DNA of 9,886 nt from Streptomyces sp. NRRL S-244 (GCF_000717915.1 NZ_JOCX01000054.1:1-9886), one strand, 5' to 3'. Positions 1 to 5,782 are shown, counted from the stretch's first letter. Program-made: numbers and translations. The notes: generated by a model not told the origin, from the letters alone.

Positions 1-165
1 TGCTGATGCCGAGATCATCGCCTACCTCCGGCCGCCCCGCCCGTCCCACCTGCCCTCACCTGCGGCGGGCAGCCCCCACCCCTGACCTGCGGCGCCGAGG
101 CTATGCGGACGCTCCGGCTCCGTTGGCGGGGCGGCCGGAGGTAGGCGATGATCTCGGCATCAGCA
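1..165. repeat. Perfect 41-bp inverted repeat with 83-nt spacer, upstream of the CapA-like gene
   Basis: Bases 1-41 are the exact reverse complement of bases 125-165, with no mismatch. Pairing fails at the first inner position (42/124). The left arm begins with TGCTGATGCCGAGATC and the right arm ends with GATCTCGGCATCAGCA. The left arm starts at the first base of the window, so the repeat may continue leftward and its true length is unknown. The spacer (42-124) contains a 10-bp direct repeat, ACCTGCGGCG, at 58-67 and 85-94. The right arm ends 22 bases before the CapA-like ATG, so a transcript starting left of the repeat would carry a very stable stem in its leader. Possible explanations are a local inverted duplication, the terminal repeats of a small non-coding element, or an assembly artefact at a contig end. 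The sequence does not decide between them. Confidence 0.9.
2..85 (+). CDS. Possible 3' end of an upstream gene (27 residues, partial)
   Basis: The frame starting at base 2 is open from the window edge to a TGA at 83-85. It reads ADAEIIAYLRPPR, then a Pro/Ser/Ala-rich tail ending SPHP. The first 13 codons lie inside the left arm of the inverted repeat, so the same 13 residues are also encoded on the minus strand from the right arm. The codons mostly end in G or C, as expected for Streptomyces coding DNA, but 27 codons cannot prove a gene. I do not recognise the peptide. If it is real, the inverted repeat probably arose by copying the end of this gene in reverse. Confidence 0.2.
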   Translation, partial: ADAEIIAYLRPPRPSHLPSPAAGSPHP

Positions 166-187
166 GGGAAGCCCCGGGGGGTCCGGA

Positions 188-1426
188 ATGAAGACATCAG
201 CCAGCACGGCTTTGGCCGTGGCGGCAGTGGCGGCCATAGCCGGCGGGATCCTCGCCCTGCCGAGCCTGCTCGACCACGGCAAGGACGCCGGCGAGCAGCG
301 CCTCGGGGCCAAGCCCGGGCAGGGCAAGGCGGGTCAGGGCAAGGCGAGCCCCACGGCGCCCGCCGGCGCCAAGCCGTTCACGCTGGTCGCGACCGGCGAC
401 ATCATCCCGTACCCGTCGATCGTCCAGCGCGCCGCGGACGACGCCCGGGGCAGCGGCCAGAGCCACGACTTCCGGAAGATACTCGCGGGGGTCAAGCCGC
501 TGGTGGCCGCCGCCGACCTGGCGATATGCCACCACGAGATACCGTACGGCCGGCCCGGCGGCCCCTACACCGGATATCCCGCCTTCAAGGCCCCGCACCA
601 GCTGGCCGACGCACTGAAGGACGCCGGGTACGACAGCTGCTCGACCGGCTCGAACCACACCCTGGACGACGGCTACGACGGTCTCGTCCGCACCCTGGAC
701 CACCTCGACCGGGTCGGCATCAAGCACGTCGGCTCGGCCCGCAGCGCCGATGAGGCCAAGGCCCCGGCGGTGCTCTCCGCCGGCGGCGCCAAGGTCGCCC
801 AGCTGGACTACACGTACGGGACGAACGGCATCCCGGTCCCGGCCGGCAAGCCCTGGTCCGTCAACCTGATCGACCAGAACCGGATCGTCGCCGACGCCCG
901 CGCGGCCCGGGCGGCCGGCGCGAACGTCGTCGTCCTCAGCGTCCACTGGGGCACCGAGTGGCAGACGGCGCCCGATCAGCAGCAGCGCGAGCTGGCGCAG
1001 GCGCTGACCGCATCGCGCGGCCCGGACGGGCTCCCCGACATCGACCTGATCATCGGGACGCACAACCACGTGCCGCAGCCGTACGAGAAGATCAACGGCA
1101 CGTGGGTCGTCTTCGGCATGGGCGACCAGATCGCCAGCTTCTACGAGGCCGACAAGGCGCGCGGCAACATGTCCTCGATCCCGCGCTTCACCTTCACCCC
1201 CTCGGCCGCCCACCCCGGCCGCTGGGACGTGACCAAGGCCGAATACCTCACGCAGTACTCGGACATGAACACGCCGTTCCGCGTGGTCTGCACCTCCTGC
1301 GCCGCCTCCGACCCGGGGCTCGGGGCCGCCGCGAAGTCCGCGTACGCCGCCGTCGACAAGCAGGTCAGCGAGGCGGTGCTGGCGCGCGGAGCGGACAAGC
1401 AGGGCCTGGAGCGCGCCACCCGCTGA
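188..1426 (+). CDS. Exported CapA-family protein (poly-gamma-glutamate capsule CapA-like metallophosphatase fold)
   Basis: This 412-residue protein has an N-terminal hydrophobic stretch (about 7-28) with no lipobox Cys, so it is a signal peptide or membrane anchor. A Gly/Lys/Gln/Pro linker (about 40-62, containing GQGKA repeats) follows, then a CapA domain (PF09587 type) from about 64. The metallophosphatase-like motifs are in order: TGDI (Asp71), ADLAICHHEIP (110-119), GSNHTLD (Asn156-His157), VHWGTEW (His253) and GTHNHVPQP (His292, His294). Family members are exported, membrane-tethered proteins linked to poly-gamma-glutamate synthesis or, in many actinobacteria, of unknown substrate. No capB or capC homologue is in the window, so a capsule role is not supported. 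The ATG at 188 has a GGGGGG Shine-Dalgarno-like run six bases upstream. The usual Asn of the NxE motif appears to be His here (HxE). The stop lies three bases from the stop of the convergent LAETG gene. Confidence 0.93.
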   Translation: MKTSASTALAVAAVAAIAGGILALPSLLDHGKDAGEQRLGAKPGQGKAGQGKASPTAPAGAKPFTLVATGDIIPYPSIVQRAADDARGSGQSHDFRKILAGVKPLVAAADLAICHHEIPYGRPGGPYTGYPAFKAPHQLADALKDAGYDSCSTGSNHTLDDGYDGLVRTLDHLDRVGIKHVGSARSADEAKAPAVLSAGGAKVAQLDYTYGTNGIPVPAGKPWSVNLIDQNRIVADARAARAAGANVVVLSVHWGTEWQTAPDQQQRELAQALTASRGPDGLPDIDLIIGTHNHVPQPYEKINGTWVVFGMGDQIASFYEADKARGNMSSIPRFTFTPSAAHPGRWDVTKAEYLTQYSDMNTPFRVVCTSCAASDPGLGAAAKSAYAAVDKQVSEAVLARGADKQGLERATR

Positions 1427-1429
1427 GGG

Positions 1430-2365
1430 CTACGAGGTGCGGCCGCGCCGGGTCACGACCAGTGCGGCGGCCCCGATGCCGAGCAGGACCAGCGCACCGC
1501 CCGCGACGTACGGGGTCACCGAACCGCCGCCGGTCTCGGCCAGGTTGGCCTCGGTGGTGATGCCGGAGCCGGTGCCGGAGCCGGCGCCGACGGCTCCCGT
1601 CTGCGGCTTGATGTCGGACTTCGCCGAGGGCTCGGGGGCCGGCGCCCCGGCCGGGGACTCGCAGTGCGCCTCGGCGAGCACGACCTCGCCCTCGACCTGG
1701 GCCACGTTCAGGTCGAGCGGGTTCACGGACACCTTCAGCCGGAGCGCGGCCGCGGCGGCCGTGGTGGAGGTGGTCCGGGTGCCGGAGAGCTCCAGGCTGA
1801 CCATGCCGACCTTGGGGATCTCGACCTTGGTCGGGCCGCCGGCCGAGAGGGTGACCTTCTTGCCGAGCACGGTGACCGACCCCAGCACGTTCGAGCTGGC
1901 CACGGGCTTCTTGCCCGCCTCGCACACGGCCTTGGACGTGACCTTCTCCACCTGGATCAGGGAGAGCGCGGGCAGCCCCGGCACGTGCACCTTGGCATTG
2001 GCCAGGTTGGCCTCCGCCTCGGCGCGGTTCTTGTCCGCGGTGGCCTTGGAGGTGGCCACGTCGGCGCGCAGCACGCTCACCGGCTGCCCTCCCTCGACCC
2101 CGTCCAGGGTCACGGACAGGGCGGTCTTCTGTGCCGTCGCGGGGGCGCTGACCTCGTTGAGGGTGGTCGTCAGCGGCAGGTGGACGGTCTTGTTGAGCAG
2201 GCCCACGTCGAGGCCGGCGCGCAGGACGACCGCGCCGGCCTTGCCCTCGCCCCCGCCGGTGGAGCCGTCTCCTCCGGTGGCGAGGGCGGGCGGGGCGGTG
2301 AGCAGGGCGACCGCTCCCGTGGCGATCAGGACGGCTGCGGGCATGCGGAAGGTGTTGCTGTTCAA
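1430..2365 (-). CDS. SCO1860-family LAETG-anchored secreted protein
   Basis: The protein has 311 residues if translated from the TTG at 2365. That start has a GGGGG run ten bases upstream and places the signal peptide at the N-terminus (hydrophobic about 10-24, likely cleavage after Ala-Leu-Ala at 27-29). An ATG exists at 2494, but it would add 43 Arg/Ser-rich residues ahead of the signal peptide and is unlikely. The mature part is rich in Val, Thr, Ala and Lys, with two Cys (148, 235) that could form a disulfide. A Pro/Ala/Gly/Ser/Thr spacer (about 238-274) leads to LAETG (275-279), a hydrophobic segment (about 285-305) and an RRGR tail. This is the classic order of a sortase signal, and LAxTG suits the class E sortases of Streptomyces. 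The function of the family is unknown to me. No sortase gene is in the window, so anchoring would need one encoded elsewhere. Confidence 0.9.
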   Translation of the reverse strand: MNSNTFRMPAAVLIATGAVALLTAPPALATGGDGSTGGGEGKAGAVVLRAGLDVGLLNKTVHLPLTTTLNEVSAPATAQKTALSVTLDGVEGGQPVSVLRADVATSKATADKNRAEAEANLANAKVHVPGLPALSLIQVEKVTSKAVCEAGKKPVASSNVLGSVTVLGKKVTLSAGGPTKVEIPKVGMVSLELSGTRTTSTTAAAAALRLKVSVNPLDLNVAQVEGEVVLAEAHCESPAGAPAPEPSAKSDIKPQTGAVGAGSGTGSGITTEANLAETGGGSVTPYVAGGALVLLGIGAAALVVTRRGRTS

Positions 2366-2586
2366 GGTGGTGGAACCCCCGGGGAGATGGGAGCCGTCGC
2401 GCCGCCAATGGGGGACATCGCGCGCCGACGGCCTCTGACCCTGGGAATCTTTACGCGCGGAGAGTGAACGGGCGACGACCTGACGTGAGTTCACCCCAAA
2501 GGGTGTTTTCCATGCATGTATTCGATTAACTGCGCATCACCAGGAACGGGAGTTCTTTTTCGCCACACAGAAGTGGGGAACACGCC
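2366..2586 (-). other. Gene-free 5' region of the LAETG gene with a relatively AT-rich pocket
   Basis: No credible ORF lies here. The part nearest the gene (about 2366-2460) is GC-rich, while about 2490-2575 is clearly richer in A and T than the rest of the window, as expected for a promoter or operator zone. The pocket includes the palindrome CATGCATG (2511-2518) and a small hairpin CACCC-CAAA-GGGTG (about 2492-2505). I could not find a -35/-10 pair I trust. A long leader of 100 bases or more is therefore possible, but I recognise no riboswitch. Confidence 0.4.
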
Positions 2587-2638
2587 GACGCCGGTGCCCC
2601 GGGCGGCCGTTCACAACGACCGCCGTGGCACCGGCGTC
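2587..2638. terminator. Long near-palindromic hairpin, probable terminator of the amidohydrolase gene
   Basis: GACGCCGGTGCC (2587-2598) pairs perfectly with GGCACCGGCGTC (2627-2638). Inside it, GGCGGCCGTT and AACGACCGCC form a second ten-pair stem with one mismatch around a CAC loop. Neither side ends in a T-tract, so this would be a U-less hairpin terminator or transcript-end stabiliser, a type often invoked in Streptomyces. It lies about 95 bases past the stop of the minus-strand amidohydrolase gene and well upstream of the LAETG gene, which is read in the same direction. It could also be a protein-binding site. Confidence 0.5.
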
Positions 2639-2647
2639 ACGCAACAC

Positions 2648-2722
2648 GTCAACCGGCGGGTCAACCGGTGGGTCCAGGCGGGTCCGGTGGGTCCAGGCGG
2701 GTCCGGTGGGTCCAGGCAGGTC
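2648..2722. repeat. Nested short tandem repeats (12-bp x2, then 19-bp x3)
   Basis: GTCAACCGGYGG occurs twice in tandem (2648-2659 and 2660-2671). It merges into three tandem copies of the 19-bp unit CGGTGGGTCCAGGCGGGTC at 2666-2684, 2685-2703 and 2704-2722. The third copy has one change (GCAGGTC for GCGGGTC). The tract ends 11 bases from the stop of the amidohydrolase gene, so it lies in that gene's 3' untranslated region. The units are directly adjacent with no spacers, so this is a minisatellite-like tract and not a CRISPR array. Confidence 0.85.
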
Positions 2723-2732
2723 GGCTCGGCCC

Positions 2733-3821
2733 TCAGGCGCGCACCTTGCCGTTCACGACCACGCGCCGCGGCTGCGCCAGCGCCCGTACGTCGGCCCGCG
2801 GGTCGGCGTCGTAGACCACCAGGTCCGCCGGCGCCCCCTCGGACAGGCCCGGCCTGCCGAGCCACTCGCGGGCCGCCCACGTCGTCGCCGAGAGCGCCTC
2901 CAGAGCCGGGATCCCGGCCCGCACCAGCTCCGCGACCTCGGCCGCGACCAGGCCGTGCGGCAGGGAACCCCCCGCGTCGGTGCCCACGTACACGCCGATG
3001 CCCGCGTCGTAGGCGGCCCGCACGGTGTCGTAACGGCGCTCGTGCAACCGCCTCATGTGCGCCGACCAGCGCGGGAACTTGGCCTCGCCGCCCGCCGCCA
3101 TCTTCGGGAACGTCGCGATGTTCACGAGGGTCGGGACGATCGCCACCCCGCGTTCCGCGAACAGCGGGATGGTGTCCTCCGTGAGCCCGGTGGCGTGCTC
3201 GACGCAGTCGATGCCCGCCTCGACCAGGTCGCGCAGCGAGTCCTCCGCGAAGCAGTGCGCGGTGACGCGGGCGCCGAGCCGGTGCGCCTCGGCGATGGCC
3301 GCCTCGACCTCGGCCCGCGGCCAGCAGGGCGCCAGGTCCCCGACCTCGCGGTCGATCCAGTCACCCACCAGCTTGACCCAGCCGTCGCCGCGCTGCGCCT
3401 CGCGGCCCACGTACGCGACGAGGTCGGCCGGCTCGATCTCGTGGGCGAAGTTGCGGATGTAGCGGCGCGGCCGGGCGATGTGGCGGCCGGCCCGGATGAT
3501 CTTCGGCAGGTCCTCGCGGTCGTCGATCCAGCGGGTGTCGGAGGGGGATCCGGCGTCGCGGATGAGCAGGGTGCCGGCGTCGCGGTCGGTCAGGGCCTGG
3601 CGTTCGGCGGTCTCCGCGTCGACCGGGCCGTGGGCGTCGAGCCCCACGTGGCAGTGTGCGTCCACCAGGCCGGGCAGCGCCCAGCCGGACACCGTGGTGA
3701 TCTCGCGGGCCCCGTGCGGGCGTTCGTACGAGATCCGGCCGCCGACCACCCAGAGCTCGTCGCGCGCGTCGTCGGGTCCGACGAGCACACGCCCCTTCAC
3801 ATGCAGCACGTCATCGGTCAT
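2733..3821 (-). CDS. Metal-dependent amidohydrolase (imidazolonepropionase/prolidase-like)
   Basis: This 362-residue cytoplasmic enzyme belongs to the amidohydrolase superfamily. The start at 3821 gives MTDDVLHVKGRVL, the usual N-terminal beta-strand region of these enzymes. Metal-site motifs are visible in order: GLVDAHCH (His56, His58), GWVKLVGDW (Lys150, possible bridging Lys), VTAHCF (His189), VEHATG (His209) and VGTDAGG (Asp282). The C-terminus (about 320-362: GAPADLVVYDADP, then a VVNGK-like end) returns to the composite beta domain. Family members hydrolyse cyclic or linear amides, but the substrate cannot be read from the sequence. The gene is divergent from a PLP aminotransferase across a 78-bp gap, which hints at a shared nitrogen-compound pathway (inference). 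A minus-strand TACAGT seven bases before the ATG and a weak Shine-Dalgarno sequence make a leaderless mRNA possible. Confidence 0.92.
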   Translation of the reverse strand: MTDDVLHVKGRVLVGPDDARDELWVVGGRISYERPHGAREITTVSGWALPGLVDAHCHVGLDAHGPVDAETAERQALTDRDAGTLLIRDAGSPSDTRWIDDREDLPKIIRAGRHIARPRRYIRNFAHEIEPADLVAYVGREAQRGDGWVKLVGDWIDREVGDLAPCWPRAEVEAAIAEAHRLGARVTAHCFAEDSLRDLVEAGIDCVEHATGLTEDTIPLFAERGVAIVPTLVNIATFPKMAAGGEAKFPRWSAHMRRLHERRYDTVRAAYDAGIGVYVGTDAGGSLPHGLVAAEVAELVRAGIPALEALSATTWAAREWLGRPGLSEGAPADLVVYDADPRADVRALAQPRRVVVNGKVRA

Positions 3822-3828
3822 GTTCCGC

Positions 3829-3834
3829 ACTGTA
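3829..3834 (-). promoter_or_regulatory. Candidate -10 box (TACAGT) for the amidohydrolase gene, leaderless transcript possible
   Basis: On the minus strand TACAGT matches the TANNNT pattern of vegetative -10 boxes and ends seven bases before the ATG at 3821. Transcription would then begin at or next to the A of the start codon. No good -35 hexamer is visible 16-18 bases further upstream, so this rests on position and one hexamer only. Confidence 0.35.
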
Positions 3835-3860
3835 CGTGCGGTCTCGGTACGCTCGTGCGG
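3835..3860. repeat. Paired CGTGCGG direct repeats in the divergent promoter region
   Basis: CGTGCGG occurs at 3835-3841 and 3854-3860, 19 bases apart, close to two helical turns. GTAC also occurs at 3832-3835 and 3847-3850. The pair lies inside the 78-bp region between the divergent amidohydrolase and aminotransferase starts. It could be an operator that controls both genes, but short GC-rich repeats arise easily by chance in such DNA. Confidence 0.25.
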
Positions 3861-3899
3861 GTAGACCCCGGACGCAGCGGACGAAGAGAGAGCACCACC

Positions 3900-4967
3900 G
3901 TGACGCACCCCCTGCTGGACCTCCCGCCGCTCACGGCGGAGCACTTCGCGTCGATCGAGCAGGGGGTCGCGGACCTCCTCTCCACCCGGCACGACGTGGT
4001 GATCACGCAGGGCGAGGCGCTGCTGCCGCTGGAGGGGTGCATCCGGTCGGGGGCGCGGCCCGGTTCGACGGCGCTGAACGTGGTGACCGGTCCGTACGGG
4101 AACACCTTCGGCAACTGGCTGCGCGACTGCGGTGCGGGCGTGGTGGACCTGGCGGTGCCGTTCGACACGGCGGTGACGGCGGAGCAGGTGGCCCGGGCGC
4201 TGGCCGAGCACCCGCAGATCGACTTCGTCTCGCTGGTCCACGCGGAGGCGGCGACCGGGAACACCAACCCGGTGGCGGAGATCGGCGAGGCGGTACGGGC
4301 CCACGGGGCGCTGTTCATGCTGGACGCGGTGGCTTCGGTGGGCGCGGAGCCGCTGCTGCCGGACGCGTGGGGCGTGGACCTGTGCGTGATCGGCGCCCAG
4401 AAGGCGATGGGCGGCCCGGCGGGGGTCTCGGCGGTGTCGGTCTCGGACCGCGCGTGGGCCCGCTTCGCGGAGAACCCGGCCGCCCCGCGCCGCTCGTACC
4501 TCTCCCTCCTGGACTGGAAGGAGCGCTGGATCGACGCGGGCCGGGGGGCTCTGCCGCACGCCCCGGCGCAGTTGGAGATGCTGGCGCTGGAGGCCTGCCT
4601 GGAGCGGATCGCGGCCGAGGGGCTGTCGGCGGTGATGGCCCGGCACGCCGCCGCGGCGGCGGCGACCCGCGCGGGCGCGCAGCCGCTGGGCCTGGCCCCG
4701 TACGTCACCCGCCCCGAGGAGGCGGCTCCGGTGGCCACCACGCTCCGCGTACCGGAGGCCTCCCTGGTGGTGTCCAAGGCCCTGGCCGCCGCCCCCGCGG
4801 CCCCCGTGGCGGGGGCCGGGGAGATGATCCGCGTCAACCACTACGGCCAGGCGGCATCCCTCGATGCGGTCCTCACGTCCCTGACGGCCCTGGCCGCGGC
4901 CCTCGGGACGGATCCCGCCGATGCCGTGGCCGCCGCGGAAGCCGCCTGGTCGGAAACCCTGCACTGA
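3900..4967 (+). CDS. Class V PLP-dependent aminotransferase (alanine/serine-glyoxylate aminotransferase-like)
   Basis: The protein has 355 residues from the GTG at 3900, which follows the purine run GAGAG at seven bases. An open frame continues far upstream, but that part is antisense to the amidohydrolase gene. Fold-type I features appear in order: VTGPYGNTFG (62-71, cofactor phosphate region), VHAEAATGNTNPV (113-125), FMLDAVASVGAEPL (139-152, Asp142 for the pyridine nitrogen) and IGAQKAMGGPAG with Lys168 as the Schiff-base lysine. Family members move an amino group from Ala, Ser or ureidoglycine to glyoxylate or a related keto acid. The specific substrate is not clear here. The length is slightly below typical for this family, but both ends look complete. 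It diverges from the amidohydrolase gene and ends at overlapping stem-loops shared with the convergent DsbA-like gene. Confidence 0.92.
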   Translation: MTHPLLDLPPLTAEHFASIEQGVADLLSTRHDVVITQGEALLPLEGCIRSGARPGSTALNVVTGPYGNTFGNWLRDCGAGVVDLAVPFDTAVTAEQVARALAEHPQIDFVSLVHAEAATGNTNPVAEIGEAVRAHGALFMLDAVASVGAEPLLPDAWGVDLCVIGAQKAMGGPAGVSAVSVSDRAWARFAENPAAPRRSYLSLLDWKERWIDAGRGALPHAPAQLEMLALEACLERIAAEGLSAVMARHAAAAAATRAGAQPLGLAPYVTRPEEAAPVATTLRVPEASLVVSKALAAAPAAPVAGAGEMIRVNHYGQAASLDAVLTSLTALAAALGTDPADAVAAAEAAWSETLH

Positions 4968-5016
4968 CCGGGTCGCCCGGGGCCGGAGCCGCGGGCGACC
5001 CGGGGCCGGGCCCCGG
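4968..5016. terminator. Two overlapping stem-loops between convergent genes, likely bidirectional terminator
   Basis: CCGGGTCGCCCG (4968-4979) and CGGGCGACCCGG (4992-5003) form a perfect 12-bp stem with a 12-nt loop, starting right after the aminotransferase stop. A second perfect repeat, CCGGGGCC (5000-5007) and GGCCCCGG (5009-5016), ends right at the stop of the DsbA-like gene. The two overlap at 5000-5003, so they exclude each other on one strand. Each is well placed to end the transcript that reaches it. There is no T-tract. Confidence 0.65.
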
Positions 5017-5724
5017 TCAGGCCTGGGGGACGGCGCAGGCGCCATCCGGGGTGCAGGCCTCGGCCTCGGTGGCGGGCTCGGGGACCTCGCGGCCGGCCCA
5101 GGCCTGTTCCAGGGCCTGGGTGAACACCTCGGCGGGCTGGCCGCCGGAGATCCCGTAGCGGCGGTCGAGGACGAAGAACGGCACGGCGTTGGCGCCGAGT
5201 TCCGCCGCCTCGCGCTCGTCCGCGCGTACCTCGGCGGCGTAGGCGGTGTCGTCGGCGAGGACCGTACGGGCCTCGGCCTCGTCCAGGCCCGCCTCGACCG
5301 CGAGGGCGACCAGCACCTCGGCGTCGAATACCGACCGCTCCTCCGCGAAGTTCGCCCGGTAGGCGAGGTCGAGCAGCTCCTCCTGGCGGCCGCGGGCGGC
5401 GGCCAGGTGCAGCAGGCGGTGGATGTCGAAGGTGTTGCCGTGGTCACGGCCGTCGGTGCGGTACGTCAGCCCCTCGGCCCGCGCGCTCGCGGCGACGTGC
5501 TCCTCCATGCCGCGCGCCTCGTCGAGGGTGCGGCCGTACTTCTTGGCGAGCATCTCCAGGACCGGCGCCGTCGTGCCCTTGGGGCTGTTCGGGTCGAGCT
5601 CGAAGGACCGGAAGACGACCTCCACCTCGTCGCGGTGCGCGAACTCGGCCAGCCCCTTCGTGAACCGGGCCTTGCCGATGTAGCACCAGGGGCAGGCGAT
5701 GTCGCTCCAGATCTCGACGCGCAT
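5017..5724 (-). CDS. DsbA-family (FrnE-like) thioredoxin-fold oxidoreductase
   Basis: This is a 235-residue protein without a signal peptide, so it is probably cytoplasmic. The thioredoxin-fold active site is CPWC (Cys11-Cys14) in VEIWSDIACPWCYIGK. The helical insert carries GNTFDIHRLLH (96-106), typical of the FrnE/2-hydroxychromene isomerase-like branch. The cis-proline loop is NAVPFF (Pro182). An acidic tail ends with a second Cys pair, CTPDGAC (Cys224, Cys230). An extra C-terminal Cys motif is known from Deinococcus FrnE (CX4C there), so a redox relay is plausible. Substrates are unknown, although FrnE proteins are tied to thiol redox and oxidative stress. The ATG at 5724 is preceded by purine-rich AAGGAGAGAAAGAGGA. 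The gene lies 58 bases behind the GNAT gene on the same strand and may share its transcript. Confidence 0.92.
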   Translation of the reverse strand: MRVEIWSDIACPWCYIGKARFTKGLAEFAHRDEVEVVFRSFELDPNSPKGTTAPVLEMLAKKYGRTLDEARGMEEHVAASARAEGLTYRTDGRDHGNTFDIHRLLHLAAARGRQEELLDLAYRANFAEERSVFDAEVLVALAVEAGLDEAEARTVLADDTAYAAEVRADEREAAELGANAVPFFVLDRRYGISGGQPAEVFTQALEQAWAGREVPEPATEAEACTPDGACAVPQA

Positions 5725-5741
5725 GATCCTCTTTCTCTCCT

Positions 5742-5771
5742 TGTTCCGGGACGGGATGTTCCGGGATGGGA
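5742..5771. repeat. Two tandem copies of a 15-bp unit between the GNAT and DsbA-like genes
   Basis: TGTTCCGGGACGGGA (5742-5756) is followed directly by TGTTCCGGGATGGGA (5757-5771), one base different. The pair fills about half of the 58-bp gap upstream of the DsbA-like start. The minus strand reads CGGAACA in each copy. It could be a regulator site or slippage product; I do not recognise a known operator. Confidence 0.6.
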
Positions 5772-5782
5772 CGGTTTCTGCT

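Noticed and set aside
197..1213. 338-codon minus-strand ORF opposite the CapA-like gene
   Set aside because: It is a shadow frame. The plus strand carries the complete CapA motif set and a signal peptide.
2366..2494. Longer LAETG protein starting at the ATG at 2494
   Set aside because: It would place 43 charged residues ahead of the signal peptide. The TTG at 2365 has a well-spaced GGGGG run and gives a normal signal peptide.
2366..2586. Cyclic di-AMP (ydaO-type) riboswitch before the LAETG gene
   Set aside because: The leader could be long and the gene is envelope-related, but I could not match the conserved core of that riboswitch on the minus strand.
2648..2722. CRISPR array
   Set aside because: Repeat units are directly adjacent with no unique spacers, the units are only 12 and 19 bp, and no cas gene is present.
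2625..3899. Upstream extension of the aminotransferase open frame by about 425 codons
   Set aside because: It runs antisense to a fully motif-supported amidohydrolase gene, is an Arg/Gly-rich shadow, and has no match to aminotransferase N-termini. The GTG at 3900 gives a normal-length enzyme.
3818..4837. 339-codon minus-strand ORF opposite the aminotransferase
   Set aside because: It has no recognisable motif and lies wholly antisense to a gene with a clear PLP lysine and Asp.
3822..5447. Open frame joined upstream of the amidohydrolase on the minus strand
   Set aside because: It crosses antisense to the aminotransferase and overlaps the DsbA-like gene. The translation is low-complexity Arg/Pro/Ala, typical of a GC-rich shadow frame.
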